From JACCZX01 sp963807155 (GTDB lineage: Bacteria; Pseudomonadota; Gammaproteobacteria; Burkholderiales; Burkholderiaceae_F): DNA of 64,000 nucleotides. Under the pieces are notes generated by a model that saw only the letters and a list, made by a program, of their open reading frames with translations, was not told the origin of the DNA and ran no database searches. Numbering within the stretch: the first letter of the stretch is position 1; every line of letters begins with the position of its first letter. The DNA is taken from NCBI GenBank assembly GCA_963807155.1, contig CAWEAZ010000032.1, positions 104,673 through 168,672 on the forward strand. The letters are read 5' to 3'. The translations under genes and the position numbers were made by a program. Below, piece after piece: positions 1 through 8,210 of the stretch.

Positions 1-438
1 GCCGTGCCGTTCGCGTTTGATGCGATCAAATTGGCGGGCGCCGCATATTTGCTGTGGCTTGCCTATACGACGGTGCGCGGCGCAGGGTTCACTTTCACGC
101 CTCAGCCGCTCGAGCCGGTGCGCGACCGCGTGCTGCTGCGTCAGGCATTCATCGCCGCCGTCATTAACCCGAAGGTGGCGGTGTTTTATCTGTCGCTCTT
201 CCCGCAATTTGTCGACCCGACTACAGGACCCGTGCTCGCCCAGAGCTTGCTGCTCGGTGCGATTCAGGTTGGCACTGCGGCGTTGATGGATATCGCACTG
301 GTGACCGTGGCCGGGGTTCTCGCAGCATGGTTTGCGCAAAGACCCTTGTGGTTACAGGTCCAGCGCTGGTTTCTGGGCAGCGCCTTCGGCGTGCTGGCGG
401 TGTGGCTGACGCTGACGCCGCGGCAAAGCTCAGACTGA
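1..438 (+). CDS. LysE/RhtB-family amino-acid exporter, 3' part (cut by window start)
   Basis: The frame is open from base 1 and ends at TGA 436-438, so the N-terminus lies outside the window. The visible 145 residues contain the family motif IKLAGAAYLLWLAY, then FIAAVINPKVAVFYLSLFPQF and two further hydrophobic helices. Family members are about 205-210 residues with six membrane helices, so roughly the first 60 residues are missing. LysE/RhtB proteins are inner-membrane exporters of amino acids or their derivatives; the substrate cannot be read from sequence. A second family member lies at 3486-4118, with aceK and a thiolase between them. Confidence 0.85.
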   Translation, partial: AVPFAFDAIKLAGAAYLLWLAYTTVRGAGFTFTPQPLEPVRDRVLLRQAFIAAVINPKVAVFYLSLFPQFVDPTTGPVLAQSLLLGAIQVGTAALMDIALVTVAGVLAAWFAQRPLWLQVQRWFLGSAFGVLAVWLTLTPRQSSD

Positions 439-461
439 TGCCGCGAATGTGAACTCATTCG

Positions 462-2306
462 ATGCTTCGGTCGATGCGATCAGCTTCGACCGCTCGATGC
501 CGTCGCCCGCTGGCGATTGCGCGCGCGATTCTCGATGGGTTTGATAACCACTATCGCCGCTTTCGGTATGTCGCACAGCAGGCGAAGGCGCTATTCGAGG
601 ATGGCAATTGGCACGCGATACGCGAGCGTGCTCGTGAACGCATCGACTTTTACGACTTGCGCGTTACTGAAGCGGCAACCACCATTGAGCGCAATTTCGA
701 TCTCGATTCGCTGACCGAGGCCGAACACGATGCCCTCTGGCAGGCGGTCAAGCAAAACTTCGTTGCTTTGCTGGCCGACCATCGACAGCCGGAGTGCGCT
801 GAGACGTTTTTCAACTCGGTTTGTACCAAGCTGCTGCACCGTGATTACTTTCACAACCGCTTTATTTTCGTGCGGCCGGGCGTGGCAACCGAGTACATGG
901 ATTCCGACCCGCCGTCGTACCGGAGCTACTACCCGGCAACCGACGGCCTGAAGAGAGTTCTGCGAAGAATCATCATCGACTTCGGCTTGGCGTGCCCGTG
1001 GGAAGACGTCGAGCGCGACATCCAACGCGTGATGCGCGCGGTTGTCGATGCGCACCGCGCAGGGGCCGCATTCAAGCGGCCCTGGCACGTCGAGCCCGAC
1101 TTTCAGCTGCAAGTTCTTTCGAACCTGTTCTTCCGCAACAAGGCCGCATACATCGTCGGCCGCGTGGTCAACGGCACCCGCATCACACCGGTGGCAGTGC
1201 CAATTCTGCGCAATTCCAACGGAGCGTTGTACATCGACAGTGCGCTTTTCACCGCTGATTTGATGACGGTACTGTTTTCTTTTACGCACGCCTATTTCTT
1301 GGTCGACATGGAGGCGCCGGCAGCCTACGTCGAATTTTTGCGCTCAATTCTTCCGGTCAAACCAAGCTCGGAGCTCTACACGAGCGTCGGCCTGGCAAAG
1401 CAGGGCAAGACACTTTTTTACCGCGACTTTCTGCACCATCTGAAGCACTCGTACGATCAATTCGTTGCTGCGCCCGGCATCAAAGGGCTGGTGATGACCG
1501 TATTCACACTGCCGTCGTACCCGTACGTGTTCAAGCTGATTAAGGATGTGATTCCGCATCCCAAAGACACCGACCGGCCGCAGGTGATGGCTAAGTATCG
1601 GTTGGTCAAGCTTCACGACCGGGTCGGCCGCATGGCGGACACGTGGGAGTATTCGCAAGTAACACTGCCGCGCTCGCGCTTCTCGACGCCGCTGCTGCGC
1701 GAATTGCTAGCCGATTGCCCGAGCATTGTCGAAGTTGACGACAAGACCGTGTTGATCAAGCATGTCTACATCGAGCGGCGTCTGACACCGCTTAATATTT
1801 ATCTCACCCATGCCACCGACGAAGAACTTGAGCACGCGGTGTTCGAGTACGGTAACGCGATCAAGGACTTGGCTGCAGCCAATATCTTCCCCGGCGATAT
1901 GCTGTACAAGAACTTCGGTGTCACGCGCCTGAACCGCGTGGTGTTCTACGACTACGACGAGATCGAGTACATGACCACGTGCGAATTCCGTTCAGTGCCG
2001 CTGGCTCGCAACGACGAAGACGAAATGTCCAACGAAGCTTGGTACGCGGTTGGCGCGCACGACATGTTTCCCGAAAAATGGGGCACATTTCTGCTCGGCG
2101 ATGATCGCATCCGCGCCGCCTTTGTCAGACACCATGCGGATTTGCTGACACCGGCTTTCTGGAATTCGCGCAAACAGAAGATTCAGGCCGGGCAGTTGGA
2201 GAGCGTCTTTCCTTATCCCCAGGACTTGCGATTCAATGTGCGCTTTGCGAAGCGTCATGCGTCAAAATCCGGTTTCTCCATGCCTAACCTAGTGAACGCG
2301 CCATGA
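462..2306 (+). CDS. aceK: Isocitrate dehydrogenase kinase/phosphatase AceK
   Basis: A 614-residue intact frame resembles AceK throughout, including GFDNHYRRFRYVAQQAKALFEDGNWHAI near the N-terminus and the C-terminal kinase-like domain with VKLHDRVGRMADTWEYS and DYDEIEYMTTCEFR. E. coli AceK is about 580 residues. AceK reversibly phosphorylates isocitrate dehydrogenase and so sets flux between the TCA cycle and the glyoxylate bypass during growth on acetate or fatty acids. Isocitrate lyase and malate synthase are not adjacent here. The thiolase start overlaps the aceK stop (ATGA), suggesting translational coupling. An ATG at residue 5 is an alternative start. Confidence 0.95.
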   Translation: MLRSMRSASTARCRRPLAIARAILDGFDNHYRRFRYVAQQAKALFEDGNWHAIRERARERIDFYDLRVTEAATTIERNFDLDSLTEAEHDALWQAVKQNFVALLADHRQPECAETFFNSVCTKLLHRDYFHNRFIFVRPGVATEYMDSDPPSYRSYYPATDGLKRVLRRIIIDFGLACPWEDVERDIQRVMRAVVDAHRAGAAFKRPWHVEPDFQLQVLSNLFFRNKAAYIVGRVVNGTRITPVAVPILRNSNGALYIDSALFTADLMTVLFSFTHAYFLVDMEAPAAYVEFLRSILPVKPSSELYTSVGLAKQGKTLFYRDFLHHLKHSYDQFVAAPGIKGLVMTVFTLPSYPYVFKLIKDVIPHPKDTDRPQVMAKYRLVKLHDRVGRMADTWEYSQVTLPRSRFSTPLLRELLADCPSIVEVDDKTVLIKHVYIERRLTPLNIYLTHATDEELEHAVFEYGNAIKDLAAANIFPGDMLYKNFGVTRLNRVVFYDYDEIEYMTTCEFRSVPLARNDEDEMSNEAWYAVGAHDMFPEKWGTFLLGDDRIRAAFVRHHADLLTPAFWNSRKQKIQAGQLESVFPYPQDLRFNVRFAKRHASKSGFSMPNLVNAP

Positions 2307-3484
2307 ACGATCCGATCGTCATTGTCTCGGCGGCCCGTACGCCTATTGGTGGCCTGCTCGGTGACTTCTCGTCGCTGCAAGCACACCAGCTCGGTGCCGT
2401 TGCGATCAAGGCCGCTGTCGAGCGTGCCGGCATCGCAGGCGATGCGGTTGACGAAGCCCTGATGGGCTGTTGTCTGATGGCCGGCCAGGGCCAGGCACCC
2501 GCGCGTCAGGCGGTGCTCGGTGCCGGGCTGCCGCAGTCGGTGGGTGCGGTGACACTGTCGAAGATGTGCGGCTCGGGTATGCGCGCGATGATGTTCGCGC
2601 ACGACATGCTCGCGGCAGGCAGCGCCGACGTAGTCGTCGCCGGCGGCATGGAGAGCATGACCAACGCCCCGCACTTGCTGGTCAACGCGCGCAAGGGCTA
2701 TCGGTATGGCGCGGTAACGACATTCGATCACATGGCGCTCGACGGGCTCGAAGATGCGTATCAACGCGGCAAAGCGATGGGCGTGTTCGCCGAGGACTGC
2801 GTCGCGAAATACTGCTTCACGCGCGAGCAGCAGGACGAGTTTGCGATCGCGTCAACCGAACGCGCGATCAAGGCGAACAACGACGGCAGCTTCGCGTGGG
2901 AAATCGCACCGGTCTCGGTCGCCGGCAAGGGTGGCAGCGTTGAAGTGAACAAGGATGAGCAGCCGTTCAAAGCCAAGCTCGACAAGATTCGCGGCTTGAA
3001 ACCCGCGTTCAAGAAAGACGGCACGATCACTGCGGCGAACGCTTCGTCGATCTCGGACGGTGCGGCAGCGTTGGTGATGATGCGGCAGTCGACCGCCGAC
3101 AACGGCGCTGCGCGGCCGGTTGCGCGCGTGCTCGGACACACGGTCCACGCCGCCGCGCCCGAATGGTTTTCGACGGCACCGATCGGCGCTATCGAAAAGC
3201 TGCTGAAAAGAATCGGCTGGAAGACCAGCGACGTCGACCTATGGGAAATCAACGAGGCGTTCGCTGCGGTGACGATGGCCGCGATGAACGAATTGAAGCT
3301 GCCGCATAACAAGGTCAACGTGCATGGCGGCGCCTGCGCGCTGGGTCACCCGATCGGCGCATCAGGTGCCCGCATTGTCACGACTCTGCTCGGCGCGTTG
3401 AAGAAAACGGGGGGCAAGCGCGGTGTCGCGGCACTTTGCATCGGCGGCGGCGAAGCCACTGCAATGGCAATCGAACTTATCTAA
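2303..3484 (+). CDS. Acetyl-CoA C-acyltransferase (thiolase)
   Basis: A 393-residue protein with standard thiolase length and all catalytic motifs: nucleophilic Cys89 in SKMCGSGM, His349 in GHPIGASGAR and Cys379 in CIGGGEA. It condenses two acetyl-CoA to acetoacetyl-CoA, or cleaves beta-ketoacyl-CoA, in the cytoplasm. The 4-bp overlap with aceK and the acyl-CoA dehydrogenase 2 kb downstream fit acetate, fatty-acid or polyhydroxyalkanoate metabolism. Whether it is biosynthetic (PhaA/AtoB-like) or degradative cannot be decided from sequence alone, though the length and motif spacing match AtoB/PhaA. Confidence 0.93.
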   Translation: MNDPIVIVSAARTPIGGLLGDFSSLQAHQLGAVAIKAAVERAGIAGDAVDEALMGCCLMAGQGQAPARQAVLGAGLPQSVGAVTLSKMCGSGMRAMMFAHDMLAAGSADVVVAGGMESMTNAPHLLVNARKGYRYGAVTTFDHMALDGLEDAYQRGKAMGVFAEDCVAKYCFTREQQDEFAIASTERAIKANNDGSFAWEIAPVSVAGKGGSVEVNKDEQPFKAKLDKIRGLKPAFKKDGTITAANASSISDGAAALVMMRQSTADNGAARPVARVLGHTVHAAAPEWFSTAPIGAIEKLLKRIGWKTSDVDLWEINEAFAAVTMAAMNELKLPHNKVNVHGGACALGHPIGASGARIVTTLLGALKKTGGKRGVAALCIGGGEATAMAIELI

Positions 3485-3485
3485 C

Positions 3486-4118
3486 ATGTTCGGTACGCAT
3501 GATCTGCCGTTGTTTGTTGCGACCGCGCTGGTGCTGAATGCGACGCCAGGTGTCGACATGCTATTCACCCTGAGCCGCACTTTGCAGCATGGATGGCGAA
3601 CCGGAATGGCCGCAGCGCTCGGAATCACAGCCGGATGTGTCGTTCACACGGTTGCCGCGGCACTCGGGCTCGCGGCGTTGCTGGCCACGTCGGCACTAGC
3701 GTTTAGCTGCGATAAAGTGGCTCGGCGCGGCGTACTTGCTCTGGCTCGCTTGGGGCATGCTGCGAGCGTCGGTGCGCGACGCGGAGCCCATTCTTGCAGC
3801 GTCGCCGCCAACACCATCAACGCGTGTTTTCGCGCAAGGATTCTTGACCAACGTGCTGAATCCGAAGGTCGCTTTGTTTTTCCTCGCCCTTTTGCCGCAA
3901 TTCATTTCGGCCGATGCGCCCGAATAAGACCAGTCGCGTTCTTGTTTCTCGGCGCGGTATTTATCGTCGGCGGCGCTCTGTTTCTATTCGCGCTGGTTGC
4001 ACTCGCGCATCGGATGCGCGCGTTCGGCGCAAGCCGCGTAACGCGGCGCTTGTTGAACGCGATCGGCGGGGCACTGTTTGCTGCGCTGGCCGTACGATTG
4101 GTGCAGGCGGAGCGCTAA
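3486..4118 (+). CDS. LysE/RhtB-family exporter, two compensating frameshifts
   Basis: The start ATG 3486 lies just after the thiolase stop, and the stop TAA is at 4116-4118, giving about 210 residues, the usual family length. It begins MFGTHDLPLFVATALVLNATPGVDML, but from about 3708 the protein continues in the +1 frame (IKWLGAAYLLWLAWGML, then FLTNVLNPKVALFFLALLPQF). It returns to the first frame near 3920-3935 (AFLFLGAVFIVGGALF). An extra T at about 3708 and a lost base near 3925 would explain this. It is a paralogue of the exporter at the window start. Whether the shifts are sequencing errors or real inactivation is unresolved; errors are more likely because both halves are well conserved. 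Confidence 0.8.
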   Translation: MFGTHDLPLFVATALVLNATPGVDMLFTLSRTLQHGWRTGMAAALGITAGCVVHTVAAALGLAALLATSALAFSCDKVARRGVLALARLGHAASVGARRGAHSCSVAANTINACFRARILDQRAESEGRFVFPRPFAAIHFGRCARIRPVAFLFLGAVFIVGGALFLFALVALAHRMRAFGASRVTRRLLNAIGGALFAALAVRLVQAER

Positions 4119-4792
4119 TGGCTACCGTACTGGTCGTCGGTGCGTCGCGCGGGATCGGCCTCGAGTTCGTTCGGCAGTATGCGGCCGAGGGCAATCGTGT
4201 GATTGCCACTCATCGGTCTGAGGAAGCGGGTGCAAGGTTGCGCGAACTCGGTGCGAAACCGACCGTGCTCGACATGCTCGACGAGGGTGCAGTGCTCGAT
4301 TTCGGCGACAAAATGGCGAACGAAAAAATCGACATCGCAATCATTAACGCCGGAGTTGCCGGCCCACGCGGCCAGGCGGTCACGTCGCCGGGCGGTCTGG
4401 ACTTCGATGCGGTGATGCACACCAACGTGCGTGCGCCGATGCAGCTGATTCCAGCGCTGGCGCCCGCCTTGATCGCGTCGCGCGGCAAGCTCGCCGTTTT
4501 GTCGAGCCGCATGGGTTCGCTGTCGCTGATGACGAACACCGCGAGCTGGCTGTACCGCACCAGCAAGGCGGCATTGAATGCGGCATTAAAGGCGGCGAGC
4601 CTTGAATATGGACCGCAAGGCGTCGTCTGCATCGCGTTTCATCCGGGCTGGGTGCGTACCGATATGGGTGGCGGCAGTGCCGATATCGACGTCAAGACGA
4701 GCGTCGAAGGCATGCGTCGGGTTCTTGCTTCTGCCAACGATTCTTCAAACGGAAAATTCATCAACTACAACGGCGAGCAGCTGTCTTGGTAG
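4118..4792 (+). CDS. SDR-family oxidoreductase
   Basis: A 224-residue short-chain dehydrogenase/reductase. ATG 4118 overlaps the stop of the preceding exporter (TAATG). The N-terminal Rossmann motif is VVGASRGIGLEF, then INAGV near residue 70, SSRMGS around residue 127 and the catalytic pair in YRTSKAAL. It lacks the long C-terminal extension of many SDRs and resembles the short atypical group related to CsgA and sniffer-type carbonyl reductases. The substrate is unknown. It overlaps the following RidA gene by 7 bp, so exporter, SDR and RidA probably share a transcript. Confidence 0.88.
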   Translation: MATVLVVGASRGIGLEFVRQYAAEGNRVIATHRSEEAGARLRELGAKPTVLDMLDEGAVLDFGDKMANEKIDIAIINAGVAGPRGQAVTSPGGLDFDAVMHTNVRAPMQLIPALAPALIASRGKLAVLSSRMGSLSLMTNTASWLYRTSKAALNAALKAASLEYGPQGVVCIAFHPGWVRTDMGGGSADIDVKTSVEGMRRVLASANDSSNGKFINYNGEQLSW

Positions 4793-5188
4793 CAACGTCG
4801 CATCAGCGTCGCCGGATATCGTCCGGCTCGTCCTTCGAAGCGGTTGCCGGCTACAGTCGGGCAGTCGTGGACGGCGACTATGTACACGTATCGGGCACGA
4901 CGGGGTTTGACTACGCGGCGATGACGATCGATCAAGACGTCACTGCACAAACGCATCAGTGTTTTCGCAACGTCACGGCCGCTCTGCGCGAAGCGGACTG
5001 CACGCTCGATGACGTGATTCGCGTGCACTATTACCTGACCGACGCGGCATCGTTTGAGCACCTAGCGCCGATCTTCGGTCAGTACTTCGCCAAGGCGCGG
5101 CCGGCAGCGACGGCGATCATCTGCGGCCTGGTCGATAGCACGGATGAAGATCGAAATTGAAGTGACCGCGCGAATCCCATGCCAGTAA
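4786..5188 (+). CDS. RidA-family (YjgF/YER057c/UK114) protein, frameshift near the C-terminus
   Basis: The TTG start at 4786 gives VATSHQRRRISSGSSFEAVAGYSRAVVDGDYVHVSGT, a typical RidA N-terminus. Conserved features follow: TAQTHQCFRNVTAALREA, DVIRVHYYLTD and KARPAATAIICGLVD. The uninterrupted frame stops at 5160, but the expected ending MKIEIEVTARI is read one frame over from 5144 to TAA 5186-5188. Removing one A near 5139 restores VDSRMKIEIEVTARI. RidA proteins hydrolyse reactive enamine/imine intermediates. This copy is about 130 residues. It sits after the SDR and overlaps the next gene. Confidence 0.85.
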
Positions 5189-5631
5189 CCATTTTTGCGA
5201 TGCTCGTATTTGGAATTTGCTCGCTGCTCGGCGCCGGGCTGGTCGAAGTCGTGATGCGTAATTTCGCCGCCGAGGCCGGCGTGCCGAATTGGGTATTTAT
5301 CATCGCTCCAGCTGCGCTATCGATGCTGTTTGCGTTGTTGCTCTATCGGAAGGCCGTCAGCAACGTCTCCGGTATCAGGCAATCGTTGTCGCGCGCATTC
5401 CTGGTCGCGATCCTGACGTGGCTTGTGCTCGGCGTCTACATCAGCGCTCTATGGTGCCCCGCGTATCGCGCATTGGGTTGCGCGCGCGACGTCGCCATCG
5501 TCCTCACGGCGGTAGGCGGCGGTCCGTTGCTGCTTGCTGCGTTCATCGCTGGCACCATTGTCGGGATGGTATTGAAGCGACGCGTCGACTGGCTTGACTT
5601 ACAAGGGTGCGTCGCGCAAACAGCGGAATGA
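5179..5631 (+). CDS. Small integral membrane protein of unknown function
   Basis: A 150-residue protein starting at ATG 5179, overlapping the corrected RidA end. It has four likely membrane helices: about residues 3-25, 37-57, 71-92 and 104-128. The loops are short, and the cytoplasmic tail ends in charged residues (LKRRVDWLDL). Two cysteines bracket a loop after the third helix (LWCPAYRALGCARD) and could form a periplasmic disulfide. I recognise no family. It ends 6 bp before the acyl-CoA dehydrogenase, so co-transcription is likely. Confidence 0.65.
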   Translation: MPVTIFAMLVFGICSLLGAGLVEVVMRNFAAEAGVPNWVFIIAPAALSMLFALLLYRKAVSNVSGIRQSLSRAFLVAILTWLVLGVYISALWCPAYRALGCARDVAIVLTAVGGGPLLLAAFIAGTIVGMVLKRRVDWLDLQGCVAQTAE

Positions 5632-5637
5632 AGCGCG

Positions 5638-6763
5638 ATGCAAACTGACGAGCATCGCCTGTTGCGCGATTCGTTGCGCGAGTTTGCATCCCAGCGCCTA
5701 GCTCCGTTCGCGGCCGAATGGGACCGCACCGCGACGTTTCCGAAGCAAGCACTGGCCGAACTTGCGGCACTCGGCACTTTCGGCGTCGCAGTACCCGAAC
5801 AGTATGGCGGGGCGGGAATGGACAGCACGGCACTGGCCATCGCACTCGAAGAAATTGCCGCCGGCGATGGCGCGACTTCTACCATCATCAGCGTGAACAA
5901 TTGCCCGGTATGCGCCATTTTGCTGGCTTGGGCGAACGAAGCGCAAAAGCAGAAGTATCTGGTCCCATTGGCGCAGGGAAAAATGCTCGGTGCGTTTTGC
6001 CTGACCGAGCCGCACGTCGGTTCCGATGCGTCCGGCTTGCGCACTACCGCCGTGCGCGAAGGCGACCATTGGGTGTTGAACGGCGTCAAGCAGTTCATTA
6101 CCAGCGGAAAGACCGCCGACGTCGCGATCGTCATGGCGGTTACAGATAAAGCAGCCGGCAAGCGCGGCATCAGTGCGTTTATTGTCGAGACGAAGACGCC
6201 TGGCTACGTGGTCGCACGCATCGAAGAAAAGATGGGACAACACGCGTCGGATACAGCGCAGATTCTGTTCGAGAATTGCCGTGTGCCGTCGGAGAATTTG
6301 ATCGGCGACGAGGGGGCGGGGTACAAGATCGCGTTATCGGGCCTCGAAGGCGGCCGTATAGGAATCGCGTCGCAGGCGCTTGGCATGGCACGTGCCGCGT
6401 ATGAAGCAGCCTTGAAGTATGCGAAGGAGCGCGAAGCGTTTGGCAAGCCGATCTTCGAGCATCAGGCGGTCCAGTTTCGGTTGGCGGACATGGCCACACA
6501 GTTGGAAGCGGCGCGGCAGCTGATTTACCACGCGGCCGCGTTGAAGGACGATGGGCAGCCGTGCTTGAAGCAGGCGGCTATGGCGAAGTTGTTTGCCTCT
6601 GAGATGGCGGAAGCGGTGTGCTCGGATGCGCATCCAGATTCACGGTGGCTACGGTTACGTCGCCGACTTTCCGGTCGAGCGCATTTACCGCGACGTGCGC
6701 GTGTGCCAGATTTACGAGGGCACCAGCGATATTCAGCGGATCCTGATCGCGCGGCATCTGTGA
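5638..6763 (+). CDS. Acyl-CoA dehydrogenase, frameshift at about 6631
   Basis: From ATG 5638 the frame reads QTDEHRLLRDSLREFASQRLAPFAAEWD, then the FAD-site regions FCLTEPHVGSDASGL and ITSGKTADVAIVMA, and EREAFGKPIFEHQAVQFRLADMA. After SEMAEAVCSDA an extra C at about 6631 shifts the frame. The family ending IQIHGGYGYV, ERIYRDVRVCQIYEGTSDIQRILIARHL then continues to TGA 6761-6763. The catalytic glutamate is the E of IYEGT. Reconstructed length is about 375 residues, normal for the short-chain group. It oxidises acyl-CoA to enoyl-CoA and passes electrons to ETF; butyryl- or branched-chain acyl-CoA are plausible substrates. Confidence 0.88.
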
Positions 6764-6777
6764 GGAGCGACAACCCA

Positions 6778-7558
6778 ATGCCGCTGGGCGCCACCGAGCG
6801 ATTCTCCAATAGAGCGGACGCTTATGTGCGCGGCAGGCCATCGTATCCGCAGCAGATCGTCGACCATTTGCAGCAAGTCGGTGCGCTGAAGCGCGGGACA
6901 AAGTCGTCGTCGATATTGGAGTCGGTACCGGACTGTCGGCAGAGCCGTTCTTGCGCAGCGGCTATTCGGTGATCGGCGTCGAGCCGAACGACGCAATGCG
7001 GCTGGCAGGCGACCAACAATTGCCGCGTATGCGGCCAAGGGCGGCACCTACCGAAGTGTTGCCGGCACCGCAGAAGCCACCACGCTTCCCGACGCCGCAG
7101 CCGACCTCGTGATTGCGGGTCAGGCGTTTCATTGGTTCAACGTCGAGCGCGCCGCAATCGAAGCACGGCGCATCCTGCGGCCCGGCGGCTGGGCTGCGTT
7201 GATCTGGAACGACCGGCAATCGACCGGCAGCGCATTTCTCGCCGGCTACGAGGCGCTGCTGCGCACGCACGGCGTTGACTACGCCAACACAGTCCATCGC
7301 CATATCGACGAGAAAGGGATCGCGCAATTCTTTGCGCCCGCGCAGGCGTTAGTCGTCACGTTCGACAATCCGCGCGAGCTCGAGCGCGAAGATCTATTGG
7401 CGCTCGCCAGATCGGCGTCGTATCTGCCGCGCACCGGGCGATCCGCGCCATGCGGCAATGCTGCTCTGCATTAAACGCGCTGTTCGATGCGCACGCGACA
7501 AAACGGCAGCGTGCAGATGATGTATCGCACACGCATGCACTACGCGCAGGTCAGATAG
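6778..7558 (+). pseudogene. Class I SAM-dependent methyltransferase, broken by about four frameshifts
   Basis: The gene begins MPLGATERFSNRADAYVRGRPSYP. It continues in other frames with the SAM-binding motif VVVDIGVGTGLSAEPFL (near 6905), then VAGTAEATTLPDAAADLVIAGQAFHWFN (7062-7140) and RRILRPGGWAALIW. It ends in the NGSVQMMYRTRMHYAQV frame at TAG 7556-7558. Shifts fall near 6900, 7018, 7435 and 7480. The pieces together make one methyltransferase of about 260 residues (Methyltransf_11-like). Four indels in 780 bp is the highest density in the window, so either the gene is decaying or this stretch is poorly sequenced. The substrate is unknown. Confidence 0.7.
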
Positions 7559-7585
7559 CGTCACAAGTCAACTGCCGAGGACACG

Positions 7586-8191
7586 ATGCCCAAGCCAATC
7601 GAATTTCACTTCGACTTTTCTTCTCCGTACTCGTACATCGCGTCCGAGCAGATCGAACCCGTAGCCGCGCGGCACGGACGTACCGTCGACTACAAGCCGG
7701 TGCTGCTCGGCGCTGTCTTCAAGGTTGCTGGCGGCGCGCCGCTGACCGAGCAATACGGGCCGAAGGCGAATTACGCAAAGCGCGACTTCGAACGATCGGC
7801 GCGTTTTGCCGGCGTGCCATATCAACAGCCAAGCCGATTTCCGATCGGAAGCGTGTCGGCGAAGCGCTCAGTCGTATGGCTGCAGCAGCATCAGCCTGAA
7901 CTCGTGGCGCCCTTCATTCATGCGGTGTACCGCGCCTTTTTCGTCGACGACCGCGACATTTCAGACGCAGCCGTTGTCGGCGACATTGCACGCGAAGTCG
8001 GCATCGATCCCGACGCGCTCGCTGCGGGCGCGCAGCAACCCGAGGTCAAGGATCGGTTAAGGGCGCTGGTCGATCACGCCATCCAGGTCGGCATCTTCGG
8101 CGCTCCGACAATCATCGTCGACGGCGAGGTCTTCTGGGGTAACGATCGAATTCCGCAAATCGAGCGCTGGCTGGAAAAAGGGTCGTTTTAG
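7586..8191 (+). CDS. 2-hydroxychromene-2-carboxylate isomerase-like protein (DsbA superfamily)
   Basis: A 201-residue intact protein opening IEFHFDFSSPYSYIASEQIEP, the Ser-containing active-site region of the HCCA isomerase/kappa-class GST group of the thioredoxin fold. It ends FGAPTIIVDGEVFWGNDRIPQIERWL, the characteristic cis-Pro segment. HCCA isomerases use glutathione in naphthalene-type aromatic degradation, but most chromosomal homologues have no known substrate, and no other aromatic-degradation genes are nearby. A glutathione synthesis operon lies 5 kb away on the other strand, which supports glutathione availability but proves nothing about function. Confidence 0.85.
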   Translation: MPKPIEFHFDFSSPYSYIASEQIEPVAARHGRTVDYKPVLLGAVFKVAGGAPLTEQYGPKANYAKRDFERSARFAGVPYQQPSRFPIGSVSAKRSVVWLQQHQPELVAPFIHAVYRAFFVDDRDISDAAVVGDIAREVGIDPDALAAGAQQPEVKDRLRALVDHAIQVGIFGAPTIIVDGEVFWGNDRIPQIERWLEKGSF

Positions 8192-8210
8192 GTTCAAACT
8201 AGCGCTCGCA

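Noticed and set aside
7586..8191. Aromatic (naphthalene) degradation locus
   Set aside because: Only one HCCA isomerase-like gene is present, with no dioxygenase, aldolase or regulator; such isolated homologues are common and not diagnostic.
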